Shown here piece by piece: positions 25,085-38,500 of a DNA stretch of 64,000 bases. The notes beneath the pieces were generated by a model. It was not told where the DNA came from. It worked only from the letters and a program-made list of their open reading frames with translations, and did not search any database. This DNA is from Stercorarius parasiticus. Lineage: Eukaryota > Chordata > Aves > Charadriiformes > Stercorariidae. Position 1 is the first letter of the stretch, and every line of letters starts with the position of its first letter. The DNA lies in the NCBI GenBank assembly GCA_013396915.1, contig VWZL01001363.1:659140-723139 (forward strand), written 5' to 3'. Both the position numbers and the translations under genes were made by a program.

Positions 25085-26384
25085 AGTAAAATGTAGGAAA
25101 GCATCTTTATTAAGAAGTTGGGGGTTTATTCCCCTAACACATTTTAAAGAATTTTTTAATGCTGAAAAACAGAATTGAAAAAAAAAGCTAAAATATAAAA
25201 ACCTTTAAAACAAAAACTATAATTATTCTGAAAAGAATTTGGCCCATTCTGAATGAACTGTATTCTTTAGCTAAAGATATAACGCAGTAAAAAGTTAAGC
25301 ACAATTCCAATTATTTCTGCACTACCCGTTTGGGTAGCAAGTTGTTCAGGAACAAAAATAATTTCACTCCCAAAGTTTAATTGATTTATAATTAGACTTT
25401 GGAATTGGAGACAGACCTGATGAGGTCTATTATGATTCTATTTAAATTACAAGACAATCAGACAAATAAGTTAACCAGTTCAACTTCTCATCAGAACAGG
25501 TAAGGAGCACTCAAAAGTCAGCAAGAGTCCAAAGGCAGTATAAGGAATAGCTGCCACCTTTCAGCTCCTGCCTACTGATGTTTGTAAGCTTTTCCAGCCC
25601 AAACTGTGGAGGACAGCCCTCAAGGAGATAAGAGGTGGCTCTTCTAAGGCACTCTGCTCAGACGGGACTCACGGGTCCACAGGGGAGACCACTAGAAGAT
25701 TTAAGTGGTCTGTGAGTTAGGATTTAAGCCCCACACGACCAAGAAATATGAGCCCAGCACTCTGTGCAGCAGAAGGAAGAGGAATATAGATAGGAAAAAC
25801 AAACAAGCAGGCCTATCCAAGCATGCAGACACAAACTACTCCTTCTAAAGTAAGGTGGTCTAAGACTCGGATCAGGGCTGTAATATACATTCAGAATGGA
25901 ATCAGAGAAAGCTGTGTATTTAACTCTGATCTCTGGTTAACTGCACACATTTAAACACACGGTGTCAGCATTGGCAGATCAACTGACAGTTGAGTTTAAG
26001 AGAAATAAGGAGTTCAAAACAATTCAATACTCCACTTGCAATCCCAAGCGCAGAATCCCCCAAGTACTGGCAGCTTCCCACCTACCCCAAGAGTCACAGC
26101 GAACAAAGCTGTCTCATTATCCTTCTCCCATGCCCTACCCCACCTCCCAGCCCTCAGTTCCAGGATATTCACCAACTAAAACATATAAAACACTTCATAC
26201 TCCTGGAACTGCAGAATTAGAAAAATATTTGACATTTCAAACTACCACAAAAATTGCTTTAATAAGTTATATTTCAGATGTTTCACCTTCCACAGCAGAA
26301 AACAGAAAATTCAACAATCAAAATGGTTAAAGCTGAAATAAAAAGTTGTGAATTCGTTCTGCAGAGGCAGGCCTGCTGCCTTTG
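25085..26384 (-). other. ELP2: ELP2 3' untranslated region (inferred)
   Basis: About 1.3 kb downstream of the stop, low in GC, with no other gene recognised. The distal end is set by two AATAAA hexamers on the minus strand. Earlier weaker signals also exist (ATTAAA at 26258-26263 and at 25376-25381), so shorter 3'UTRs are possible. A 6-bp stem with a 4-nt loop (CTACCC/GGGTAG) lies at 25322-25337. Plus-strand frames across 25962-26330 are shadows. Confidence 0.5.
25106..25130 (-). terminator. Candidate ELP2 polyadenylation signals
   Basis: Two AATAAA hexamers on the minus strand, at 25125-25130 and 25106-25111, 19 nt apart. Cleavage would be expected near 25085-25110. No transcript evidence is available here, and ATTAAA variants closer to the stop could be used instead. 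Confidence 0.45.
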
Positions 26385-26541
26385 CTACAGAGCAAATCTG
26401 TTGACATTGAATATCTTAACACAGTGATCAGCTCCACAACTTGCAAGCTGCAACCACTCACTGCTGTTCTGATCATTATGTCCAGCTCTGCCTGCATGGC
26501 GTCTCCAACATAAACGTTTCACAGCAAGAGCATGACTTTGG
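26385..26541 (-). CDS. ELP2: ELP2 terminal coding exon (window exon 19) with stop
   Basis: 157 nt after acceptor TTGCAG. It encodes [13 protein letters not shown], a variable loop ([10 protein letters not shown]) and [19 protein letters not shown], ending RFAL and TAG. The last strand closes the second propeller. The C-terminus matches the usual ELP2 end point within a residue or two. Confidence 0.96.
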
Positions 26542-29500
26542 CTGCAACAAAAAGAAATCCATACATAACTGCAAAATGTCAAACACAGTTGGGCATGTGA
26601 GTGTAAACATCAACATTTATGTAATTAGTACTCTTCTTTTAACACTACCAACTGAGAAAAAACTGACTTGTGACAACCAGCAGGTATTAAGTTCTTAAAA
26701 TAAGTAGGGCCATTAACACTAATGACATTTTATCCTCTCAGTCATCAATAATTTAAACAGCTATTGATTTCAAGTCTTATCACATTAAGCTGCAGGTCTA
26801 GCATCTCAATTACTGAGATATGACAGATTTCTGGCTTTTAGCCTGCTATTTCCTGTTATCTGGTGTCTCTTTCTAATTCACTTCAAGCACACACAGGCCA
26901 AAGTCACAATCAGCTTTCATTTCTGGTTATTACCAATGCCAGTAAGTGAAGGAAGAATCCAGGAGACTGCTCCAAGTGAAATATTCAGAGTGTTTCTACA
27001 GAGACTTTCTCTAGCTGTCACTGCAGCAGTACCACATCTAGATTGTCATTCCTTTGGTTTATGCTAGAAGCTGCTCCTGAAAACTTGCTGTCATCCACTC
27101 CAAAATGTGTTGCTGATGTATATAGACAGTGATTCTTTTCCACCCCTTCAGTGTTTTCTATCATTTTATTTTATGGCTAAAGGTAATAAAGCCTTTTTTT
27201 TTTCTCCTCCTAAGTGGGGCCAACAAAGGGTAATACTTCTCAAAGCATTTGCATAGCATGAAGTATTTTGGGATTTAACATGCCCCTTGGTTTTCGTTGG
27301 GGTTTGTTGGTGTTTTTTTTAAATAAGTCTAAATAACCAATATTTTTATTTCCAGGTTTTGCTTAAAGGCATGTTTAGACTTTCAGGGATCAACCTTTTC
27401 CTAAAAGGACAACAATTCTGATATACAAATAAACCAGCTTCATATCATTTTACAGTATAAGAACAGAACTCCAGAACTATTAGTCTCAAGAGTGATACTT
27501 CCTTTCTCCTAACTTACTTCAAAAGACATACCTGTTATCCATCTCCACACAAGTGGTCCAATCAGCTACTGCTGGTTCTTGCCCACTCTGCTTCCATGTG
27601 TACAAGATAATCTTCCCATTCTCTAAGCCTACTGCAACAATATATCTACCAAGAGAATAACTGCATTAGTTCTGAAGAGATTGCAGTAGGCAGCTCAGTG
27701 AAGTTGGCTCTAATGCAAGCTAGAAAGAACGAACACTCAAACAGTGTTGCACCTTGCCTTTCAAATCAATATTTACTTTTCCATTTAAAAAAAAAAAGCA
27801 CAATTTAAATCAAAGCTTCTTCATAAGAAGTGAGCAAAGCAGAAACCTGCAAAATACATTTCTTTAGTAAAAAATAAGGAGGTTACTACAACATCAGATC
27901 AGTCAATATTGTTGGAAGAATGAATGTGTTTCAGATGTGTTCATGCCCCCCCTCCACCCCTTCTTGTTTTTTTTTTCTTGTTAAACTGTTTGGAGAAGTC
28001 ACCATACACCTAAAAAGAAGGCTAGGAAAGAAAAAAGTAGTTTGTTTAGTCAAAGAATGGTCAAAATATTTGACAGGTAGATTTTAGGAGCTGTTTAGCC
28101 ACAGGAAACTGACTAAAGGGGAAAAATACCAATTTCAAACACAAAATGGCATTACAGAAAAACAGTAATACCTTCCATCAGGAGCAAGCACATGGCTGAT
28201 AGTAACAGCAGTAACAGAATCCCCGGCATCCAGTACTGTTGAACAGGGCTTGATTGAATCCAACATATTCCCTTCCGTAGTCACAGATAAATCACACTGG
28301 CCCCAGATAATGACCTGTAAGAAAGAGAATCATCTAGGAATTTTCACTTTAAACTTCTTGTAAATGCATTTACAAAAACATAAGGAATAACTCAGTTAAA
28401 ATACTTCCAGGGCACAGAACAAAGTGGATGACCCCAAACATAGTAAAAAAGTCTATCTACAAAGATTCAACTTTTTAGACAGTCTGTCTGATTTCATTAA
28501 AGATACTCACAACAAAAACAGTTATGTTTTGTTGTGAAAGTGAAAGAAAAACTTAGAGATGAGTAAGAGTTACATGACATATGCTTGTCTTACTGTATGA
28601 AAAGAGAGAAAGTCCAACTGGCAGACCACAGTCTTGTACATACATATTCAAGCACTTTATTTAGCATATGAAAGTCTCACCGATTTCTGTTGTAATACAC
28701 ACAATAAGCTTTTTGTGTATTTATAGAATATGGGCTCATTAGAACACGGCATTTGCTAATCTAAAATGCATTTTAAGTAATTCTGAGCTCTTAAAATTCT
28801 TTTAATATTAATTACCTTTTTGTCCCGACTGCCAGTAATAAAATACTTGCTATCTGGTGTCCAATCACAAGACCAAATGATTCGACTGTGAACAGCTGTA
28901 TTTTTGTCTGTGTACGCACAGCAACTGAAGACTGGTCCTGGAATAAAACATTACAAGGAAAACCCTTGCTTCAACTACTTTACACATAAGAAGTAATTAT
29001 TACTCAACTTTATCTAAGAACTCCAGTAATAAACTCAGACATTATTGCACTCATCTTTAAAGCAATTGGGAATGCTTAGCACCACATAAGTATTTTTTTT
29101 TCCAACACTTATCACAATGATAATTAGCACTTGTTCAAGACCCTATCAGTCAGCCCTTCTAGCACTAAACAGTAGGAACAGTTTGATCTTCTACAAGCAT
29201 ACCTGTTTCAGAAGAATTTAAGTCCCTGTTTAAGACCTTCAAGTTCTTTCTCTACAAGTTTTTCATAGGAACAGTGACTTCAAAAGTTTTAGTATGGTGC
29301 AACGTTTACCATGTGTACACCTATCCCCAGTAATTTCACTACAGTTCCTATTTACCAGTAAAGCCTCAAGAGCTCAAATCATAATGATCCAATTGTAAAG
29401 ATTCATTTCTTCCCAGAGACAGGCTGCCATTTCAATATGGATACAATCAGGCAATAAATCTAATCAGCAGATCAGTAAATGTGGAAATGCTTTTCCTAAG

Positions 29501-32500
29501 CAGAAAAGGCTGTAATTTTGGAGCATAGACTTTGAATAACCACTTGTTGGGATGCCAATACCAGCAGTTTTGCTTTACACTGATAACGATGCTCTTTGTA
29601 GACAGAAAAGTTATTGATGAACAGATGAAAAGAGGATTTCCTCTACTTCCGATGAGAATTCATACTCCTTATCCTGAAACACTGTGTAACTACTGTGGAC
29701 AATATGCCAGACTTTAAAATAGAAGCCTGAATAGAACAGAAATTTCAAGCCAGTATACAACCAGACCCTGTCTGAAGGGGCCAAAACTCACTGCCAAGTC
29801 TCTAGGAAAACTCTATAGAGCCCAGTAGTGTTTATCTGCTACTAAGCCAACAGGGCAATGATGATAATTTTCAGCACAAGCATCTGTTCGAGGAATCCAT
29901 TAGTGTTCAATAGCAATCATGATTTTGCAAAGCTCAAAGTTGTAATGAGAAAGTCAACTGAATCTTTACTATCAGCTCTTTCTCCAGACTGAGGCAGTCC
30001 TAGTCAAATTAATCAATCGTGTAGGATTATCAGAAAGCCACACCAAAGACAGAGATTAATCCTGTCAAGAGCCTCGAAGTGTCATGCCCTGCAAACAGGG
30101 ACAAGGCAGCTCTATGCAGGACATGGGTGTAGCAATGAACCTTCCAGCCCAGCCTGCACAGATCACCGAGATAAAGGTTTTCCTCGATAGAATACCAGTT
30201 TGAAGTTCAGGCATTATGGTCCAGCATGTATACTTGATTTCAGTAAATATGAAAGATACAATCACAAGCGGAAGGCAGCAGGACAAATAGCTGACTTCAT
30301 TACATCCATCAATCAAACAGCATTTAAGGCCTGATTATATGCTTCTCCACATTTTAATTCCTTTTCTAGCTTTCCTATACACCATTAATTGCACTTCTTA
30401 AAGCCACAGGAGCCTAGAACACAATTAATTCTTAAAAGTTGAAAGGAAAATAGCATTAAAATATTTTAACAATTCTCTTTCAAATATTTTGAAACCAAAA
30501 ATATTGAACAAACTGCAAAGTGTTCAATTGTGTATATCCACTTTACATATCTTACCTGTCTCTGATGAGCCTTGCTTCCTCCACAGCGACCAACTCCTGT
30601 CTCTAGAAACGGCTAATAAAAATTTGTCATTAGGAGAAAATGCCAGTTGAGTAACAGTCAGATTGTGAAACGACAAACTCTGCAGTTTCTTCCAAGAACT
30701 AGTGCTCCACAAAATAATTGCTGCATGTTCTTTTTTGGAAGCCTGTATTGATGGAAAAAATATGAGTGAGAATTAATGAAAGCAAATGTAAGTGTCACAC
30801 ATTTCAAAATACTAAGATGTTAGGGGGCTTGTTTAAGGCTTACAATCAAGTTAGAATCAGCTTTCCTCTGCAAAGTTTCAACACTGTTTCACTACTTTCT
30901 ACTAATGCTGACAATATATCAGTAAGAAATTGTTTCATACCCTTATTTGTTAGAACTTACCTTACTAATATCTTCAAGTGAATCATACATAATTTATGAA
31001 TAACAGCTTATCAGCACGCACTCTCACCTTTGCAAGGCAACTGTCATCTATACAATGTTTCACATTTAAGTGAAAGAACAGAATTCAGCCCAAACTGAAT
31101 TCTGACTCCTGCTCTGTCAGCCCTAGAAATCTGGCAGCACTTTTCACTAGATGGTGCTAGAATCTTGTCTTACCTTACATGCTGAGGCTACTACAGTGTT
31201 TGAATTATTGCAAGCAACACAAAAAATTTCATATCCGTGCCCATACCTGAAATAAACGTGAAAAGACATTTAACACGTCACAGTCATTTTTGCAGTATGG
31301 CTCAAGGTTCTTATGTGAATTTAAATCCTTTTTTTCCAAAATGAAAGGCACCTGCCAGGAACTTCTCACCACTGTTTCAGTATTACGCCACAAATAATTC
31401 CAAAAAATGTTCAACATTCAATTTAAACATCTGCATAAATTCTTTAATATTTAGGGATGGTCTACAGAACAATCTCTCCAGCCCATTTGATAGTTCTAAA
31501 GCATCAGCACTGCAGAAGCTACACTATTGATTAACAAAGCAGACTAAAGCAGCATTTATTGTATTCTTATTTTCCTGTAAAGCAATTTTAACACTACCAA
31601 TAAAAATCAGAAGCCACATAGTTGAAGATCACCAAAGAAATACACCACAAACGCCCATCCACAGGATACCTATGCTGTGAAATACTGAAAGAAGATTTCT
31701 GAACTACAGAACAAGAATCATGTCGGAAAAGGAAAACAACATTGTAAAAAACCAAAAACATCTGGCTTCCTCCAGAAATACATTTTTAATCAGTCCTTGC
31801 ATGAGTTCTGCTGGAATTCAAACTCACATAGCCAGACTGGGATTTAACTAATAAGCAGAAATGCCACACAGACTAAGACAAATTAAAATCAGTCACAAAA
31901 CAGACTGGAAGTAGAGTAAAATTGTAGAGGCTATCTATAAACAGTGAAGAACTATCAGCTAAACACCAGTTTGCAGGGGCGTTCCTTTGATTCCTAGCTC
32001 TGAAGAGATAGGCAGTTCTCTTAATAAACTCCTTTGGTCTGCAGTGTTGCAAAGAAGTTCTTACATGGGATTGGTGTTCATGGGATTTCACTTGCAGCCA
32101 AAATGGCCATCTGTTTAAATGACAAATTACTGTCTGCCTCTGTTGAACGGAGTCCAGAAGAGTCGCTACTGGGCATTATCCCCACAGACAGACTCCCACA
32201 CTCACGTCTGAAGACTGGGGATGCACTGGGCTTCTCACGAAGAGTAACTGTACCTGGGCCTTCAGCGGGCAGAGGGACTGGTGGCTGTACTTAATTGGAA
32301 CGTTAATTTGCAAGTTTGACTGTATCTTATAACGATGAAGGTATTACTCTGTGTCTTCCCCTCCCCCTGCCACCAGCAGGAGTTTTATCATAATGCTTAC
32401 TTTTAAAGCACATTCCTGGAGACGATTTTGTAGTGAATACCATTGAAAGCCAAGTTCCTAAAACTGAGAAGTATTTATCCCATGAGAAGCACAAATTTCC

Positions 32501-35500
32501 TGAAGTTCAAGGAAGGAAAAATAACCTGTGGAACAACTTGTGAAACAAGTCTTCAGTTACTCTGGTTTTATCTCCTAAACGTAGTATTGAAGAACATCTG
32601 ACAGAAACATTTTGAGTTTCTGCATGCAACTTTGTTCTTGCTAAATAGAAGCATTAAAATGAAATCTTTCTCTGTAAAATAAAACCTAAAATACCATCTT
32701 TTGCAATGTCATACAAGCAGGACTGCTGCAGGTCAGTCTGACAGCCTACATAGCCCAGTGCTGCCTCCAGTAAAGAGAATAAAGATAGTGGCAACAGGAG
32801 ATGCTGTCTACAAGGCTGTATGAGCCTTGCAAGTATAGAAGCTCCAGTACAACCCCTTCCCCTGTCCCCATACACATAATCCAATCCCTTCATTATGTAG
32901 CATAACAGCAAAAAAAGGTTCACAACAGAGAGAAGCAACTGCATGAATGTATAATAAAATGACATTTTCAACCTGTATTGGGTTTGCACGGCAAGCTTTT
33001 GGTAGTGGTGGGGCTACAGGGGTGGCTTCTGTGAGAAGCTGCTCTCCCATGTCCAATAGAGCTAATGCCAGCTGGCTCCAAGACGGACCCACCACTGGCC
33101 AAGGCAGAGCCCATCAGCAATGGTGGTAGCACCTCTGTGAGAACATAGTTAAGAAGGGAGGGGAAAAAAACCTCTATGCAACAGCAACAGCAGCTGGAGA
33201 GAGGAGTGAGAATATGCAAAAGTAATAGCCCTGCAGACACCAAGGTCAGTGAAGAAGGAGAGGAAGGAGGTGCTCCAGGTGCCGAACAGAGATTCCCCCG
33301 CAGCCTGTGGTGAAAACCATGGTGAAGCAGGCTCTCCACCTGCAGCCCAGGGAGGTCCATGGTGGAGCAGATATCCACCTGCAGTCCACCGAGGACCCCA
33401 CATAAGAGCAGGAGGCTGTGACTCTGTGGAGAGCCCATGCTGGAGAAGGCTCCTGGCAGGACCTGTGGACCCGTGGAGAGAGAAGCCCATGCTGGAGCAG
33501 GTTTGCCGGCAGGACTTGGGACCCTGGAGGGGACTCACGCTGGAGCAGTCTGTTCCTGAAGGACTGCACCTTGCAGAAAGGACCCACACTGGAGCAGTTT
33601 GTGAAGAACTATAGCCTGTGGGAAGGACTCACGTTGGAGAAGTTCATGGAAGACTGCCTCCTGTGGAAGGGGCCCCAAGCTGGAGCAGGGGAAGAGTGTG
33701 AGGAGTCCTCCCCGTGAGGAGGAGGGAGCAGAAGAGACAACGCAATGAACTAACTACAACCCCCATTCCCCGTCCCCCTGCACCACTGGAGGGAAGGAGG
33801 TAGAGAAAATCTGGAGTGAAGCTGAGCCCAGGAAGAAGGGAGGGGTGGGGGGAAGGTGTTTTTAAGATTTTGGTTTATTTCTTATTATCCTACTCTGATA
33901 TGATTGGTAACAAATTAAATTATTTTTCCCCAAATTGAGTCTGTTTTGCCTGTGACGGTAATTGCTGAGTGATCTCCCCATCCTTATCTCAACCCATGAG
34001 CCTTTCATTATGTTTTCTCTCCCTGACCAGCTGAGGAGGGAGAGTTATAGAGCGGCTTTGGTGGACACCGTTGTCGAGCCAAGGTCAACCCACCATACAA
34101 CCACAAGCGATTTTGCCTTAGCAATGTGCAATTCATAGCAATTTTTCATCCACAGGTAAGTGACTGGACTTTCAAAGTGTCCAAACAAATGATTACAGTA
34201 ATTTTCTAGTGCCAAAAAGGATCTCTCAAGACTTCCAAGTGTCTTACATGAAATGTGCATGCATAGAAACACATATATTTATGTCAACACTCAGGCTTTA
34301 ATCTCAGCCTGATGCATATAAACTCTCTAAGGTTATTTTCCAAGAGGATAAAGATTAGCATACTCTCACAAGATTTATCATATTTTTATTTTAAAGTTAT
34401 TAATTATGTAAAAAATTCAGCAACTTCCTCACACTAAAACCTACTCATGCAAAGAGTTTTCAAAACCAAACACTAGTCCTTCAAAATTTGGTGTCGAGTT
34501 AGAGCTGGGAATATACAAATGTCAATGACAAACAAGCTATTTTTAGCAAGTCAGTTCCTCACACTGCTTTTCTGCTGCTATGGCAACTTGAAATCTACAT
34601 TATGCAATTTCATGTTACTTCTTTCAAGATTATCCTCAGCAGAAAAACCTGAAAGTCTATGAATGGTTTACATCTTGTTGCCCTTGCATAAAATAACCTT
34701 TATCATTAGCAGTGTCTCTAAAAACAGGAAAAATTGCTCAGATAAGTCACCTGAGGACCATCATAAAATGCAGTTATTTTAATGAATGCAGGATATAAAA
34801 TCAGATAGGCAGTTCTCCTGTAGCAGAATATGAAAGATTAGTGTCTCCCTAGACTCTGAGAAATGTCAAAGGCAAATGAAGAAAAATTTTGGCCTTGGCT
34901 CCTTTTCAGTACTTAAAGATCCCTCATCAAACTGATTATGTGAGTGGGTGCACTAGCGGCCATAGCATGCACAGGAGAAACAGTTAACGTAACAGTTAGA
35001 AATTACAAAATGTGCAGATATGGTCTAATACCCACCAGTTTACCTCTTAGAAGCACTTTTGAGTACCAACACAGTAAAAGACCTTAAAAGCATACAAAGA
35101 AGATTAACTGCCCAGTTGAATGTAAAGACGAGCTCCCACAAAATCTCCCAACCCAGTCAAATGAAAGCAACCTGAAAACTGTTTTACTCGAAGTTTTTAA
35201 TTTCCCACCTCAAATCACAAAACTGGTAACTTATAAAGGTAGCTGTAATCATCAGCAAAGGCTCAACATTCTTCTTTCTGCATGAGACCAGTCTTTGAGG
35301 GGACTGAGATAAACCCCTAAGAGCTTGAGACAATTCATTTCCTTGTGCTATACTTTGAAGATTGATACTAAAACTTTGAAGATGTTGAAAAGTGTAGCCT
35401 AACGTTACCGGGATCCTTAGGGAACAAACAAGGTGACAAACTTCATTTTCAAATTGTCGTGCATCTCAGAAAAGAAGGAACAAAACACCGCTGAAGAATT

Positions 35501-38500
35501 CTAAAGCCCTGCAACCTCAAAACAATTATTGTCATGACCACATAACTCTACTATCTTTGCAATCCACAACCCACTGTGTCAGCATTCAATACCCAAAGTG
35601 GGTTTGTAACCGTCTTACTCAACATTCATCACTTCGTTCTACCAGTAGGGACATCCTATTTTGGCTGCTGCTTCCACCTATTGCATCTCACAACTCTGTT
35701 AAGCTTTAGAGGGAAGCTCCTTCTTTGATGCCTCAGCCTTTACTTCCACACCAGAAAAACAAATTTGATCTGCAAGTCTGTGCTGCAAAGTGGAAAGAAG
35801 CAGAAAACTCCTTACGCAGAGAGACCTTCAGGATAGGCAAGGTTTTAAGCAGATGTGCTGAGCAGACAGACATAAACAAAGGCTGCAGTATGATAAGAGA
35901 GCCCAACCACATTCCACGGCACACAGAAGACCATGAAAACGTGCCACAGTTCCTTATAGCACACAAGAAACCTTGCTCTTCTCTTGTAACAAAGAGGAAA
36001 AAAAACAAACCAGGGATTGGTGCCCTAAACAGACCTTCAAAAGACAAGCATCCCAAGGGAAAATGAAAGTCTGATCATTACAAATTCAAAAGAATAGCTT
36101 TGTGCTAAAAAACATACATATTTCACTAGTACTGGAAAAAGCTAGTAAACCAAAGTTTTAAGACACATCAGTCTTACCTACCACTTTCCGCATTGTTTCC
36201 TAATTTTTATATACATATAAATTATTTATTTTACAAGCAATATACTGCACAAAAAGTCAAATCAGGTAGTAAAACAGGAAGAGCTACAAGGCCAGACTAC
36301 ATTAACATAATGCAATACCCTTCTGTAAATTTTGTAAATTAAATAAAAAAGAAAAATAAAACTTACAACTTCTGAATTTCAGGCCACAAGGTATTCTGCA
36401 GCAAGTGATCCTCTGGGGGAGGTTCTAAAAGACATTTGTACAACATATTCAAACTTGGTACTAAATAATCTAAAAATCAGCTTAATAATGCTTCAAGTTT
36501 ATACCAAATTAACCTCTTTCGCTATTTCCTACAATAGAAATGAATTTCATACCTGTAAGGATCAAGGGTTGAAAATAAATCTCAGGATACTGATTTGAAA
36601 TGGTATTAAATGTTTCTTCATCCTCAGCTGGTTGAACAGCCATATCTCCTATTCAAAGTAAGGACTTTATTAGCTAAAGAGAACATACTTGACAGGAGGG
36701 AAAACACGAGCACTTATTATGCAAGTAAAAATCTTCTATTGTTTTTTACATTGTAAGTAATTGAGATTAGGTTTTTCTGCTTCCGGAGTTACAATAATAT
36801 GAATATTAGAATCTAGTTATTCTACTGCACATGGTAATGAAAAGGAGAAGAGAAGAAAAAAAAAATCTAATCTTTGGACTAACTCCATTACAAGACTGAC
36901 CCCTCTCCACCAGCACAGTCTCTTTTAGAGATTCTTAAAAGAGACCTTGATTTATCTGAAAGAAGCAGTCGCCAATAGTTGAACCTGTGATTACCCAACG
37001 TTAAACCTTTCACTCTGTATTTGAAAATGTTTGAGCCAAAATCTCAGATACAAGTGATGAATTCCTAAATTTAATGTACACCCCTACATGAAAAGCCATA
37101 CTTGCAGAAGTGTATCTAGATTTGCAGACTTCAGCAAAGCCGCTGAGGGCTCAGTCTTTGGCTTTAAACAAAAATACCAGAAGTAACTGAAATTACTCAG
37201 TTAATTTTAAGTTAAAGTTCAACTCTGTCCTTCACTTCAAAAGTATTACTTAAGAAAAAGAGTTAGGGAACAGTTGCTCTCAGAATCTAACTTTTTGCCA
37301 AATGTACATTTCAAATACAGCAGTTTAAAAGAGCAGGTACAGAAAAAGCAGAATAGAAAGACTCTTCTCATTCATCCTGTCTCCTCTCCCCTTGAAAATG
37401 AGATTAGCAACATTTATCTAATTTGAGACCACTATCTGATCATTGCTCACCATGAAGATTCCTCTGCAGAGTAAGCAAGAAGAGAGGTCTGTGGGGCTTT
37501 AACCTAAGCCATCAGTGCTGACAGCATTGGGTGGGCAATGGTGGATTATGCAGGAAAATTTGACGGCGTTTCTACTCAGAGTGCTGCTTCTGGATGTGCC
37601 ACACAAAACCAATGGAAATCAGTTATTCTGTGTGTGACGATACTCTAGGAGAAGGAAGTTTTGTTCCCTCTCTCAGTGGAAGTACTCATGAGAAAGCAGA
37701 GAAAAGACGTTTTGCCAAAACATATTTTATAAGTTACTTCAAGAACAACAAAGCTACTCTTCTCTCACAGAAGATTTAGGGAAATTTAGCTGTATTGCCG
37801 CTGAAGACCCTGGACACAAAGCTTATTAAAATGCTTCCTTTTTTAATTCACACCTCCTGACAAAGCTTTAAGCAGAGAAAAACCAGGTCTGACCTAATTT
37901 GTAGATTCCAGTGTAAGTGCATTTTTACCAGAGACTTTATTAAGCACCAGATACCAGTCCCATCCCCGGTCTCAAGAAACTACTCAGTCATTTTTATCAT
38001 TCTAGACAGGTGTTTGTTCCTCCTTTCTTGTTCCCCCACAACGCAAACCCCACCACTTCTCCAAGAAATTCATGTGATGCCTCACTAGCCTTCACCGATA
38101 GAACATTAGTTCCTGTTGGCTAACTAATTCTTCCTTCCCAAATGCTTTCACAAAGCACCATTTACCTGGAGAAGGTTTATGGCTATTTTCACTGGAACAG
38201 AAAATGTGACTGATCCCCCTTCAAAGCAGCATTACTTCTATAAGCTTCTACAAGGGTGCTAACATTTGAGGAGAGTGAGAAAAGGACTCCAGAATGCATC
38301 TTCAGAGGCCAAGGTATTTTACAGAGCAACCACAAGTAGCTACAGGTAGCCATGCTTTAACAACTCTGAACCTAGTTTTCATAGTACGCTATTCAATACT
38401 AATTTTTTTTGCTAAAATTCATCATTCATAAAACTCATTGGTGGGGGGGGCACAGGTAGTGAGCATGGAGAAAACAGAGGAACAATGGCCGATGGGGGAA

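Noticed and set aside
33149..33614. Overlapping open frames of 113-156 codons on both strands
   Set aside because: They lie entirely inside the solo LTR and result from its GC-rich tandem units.
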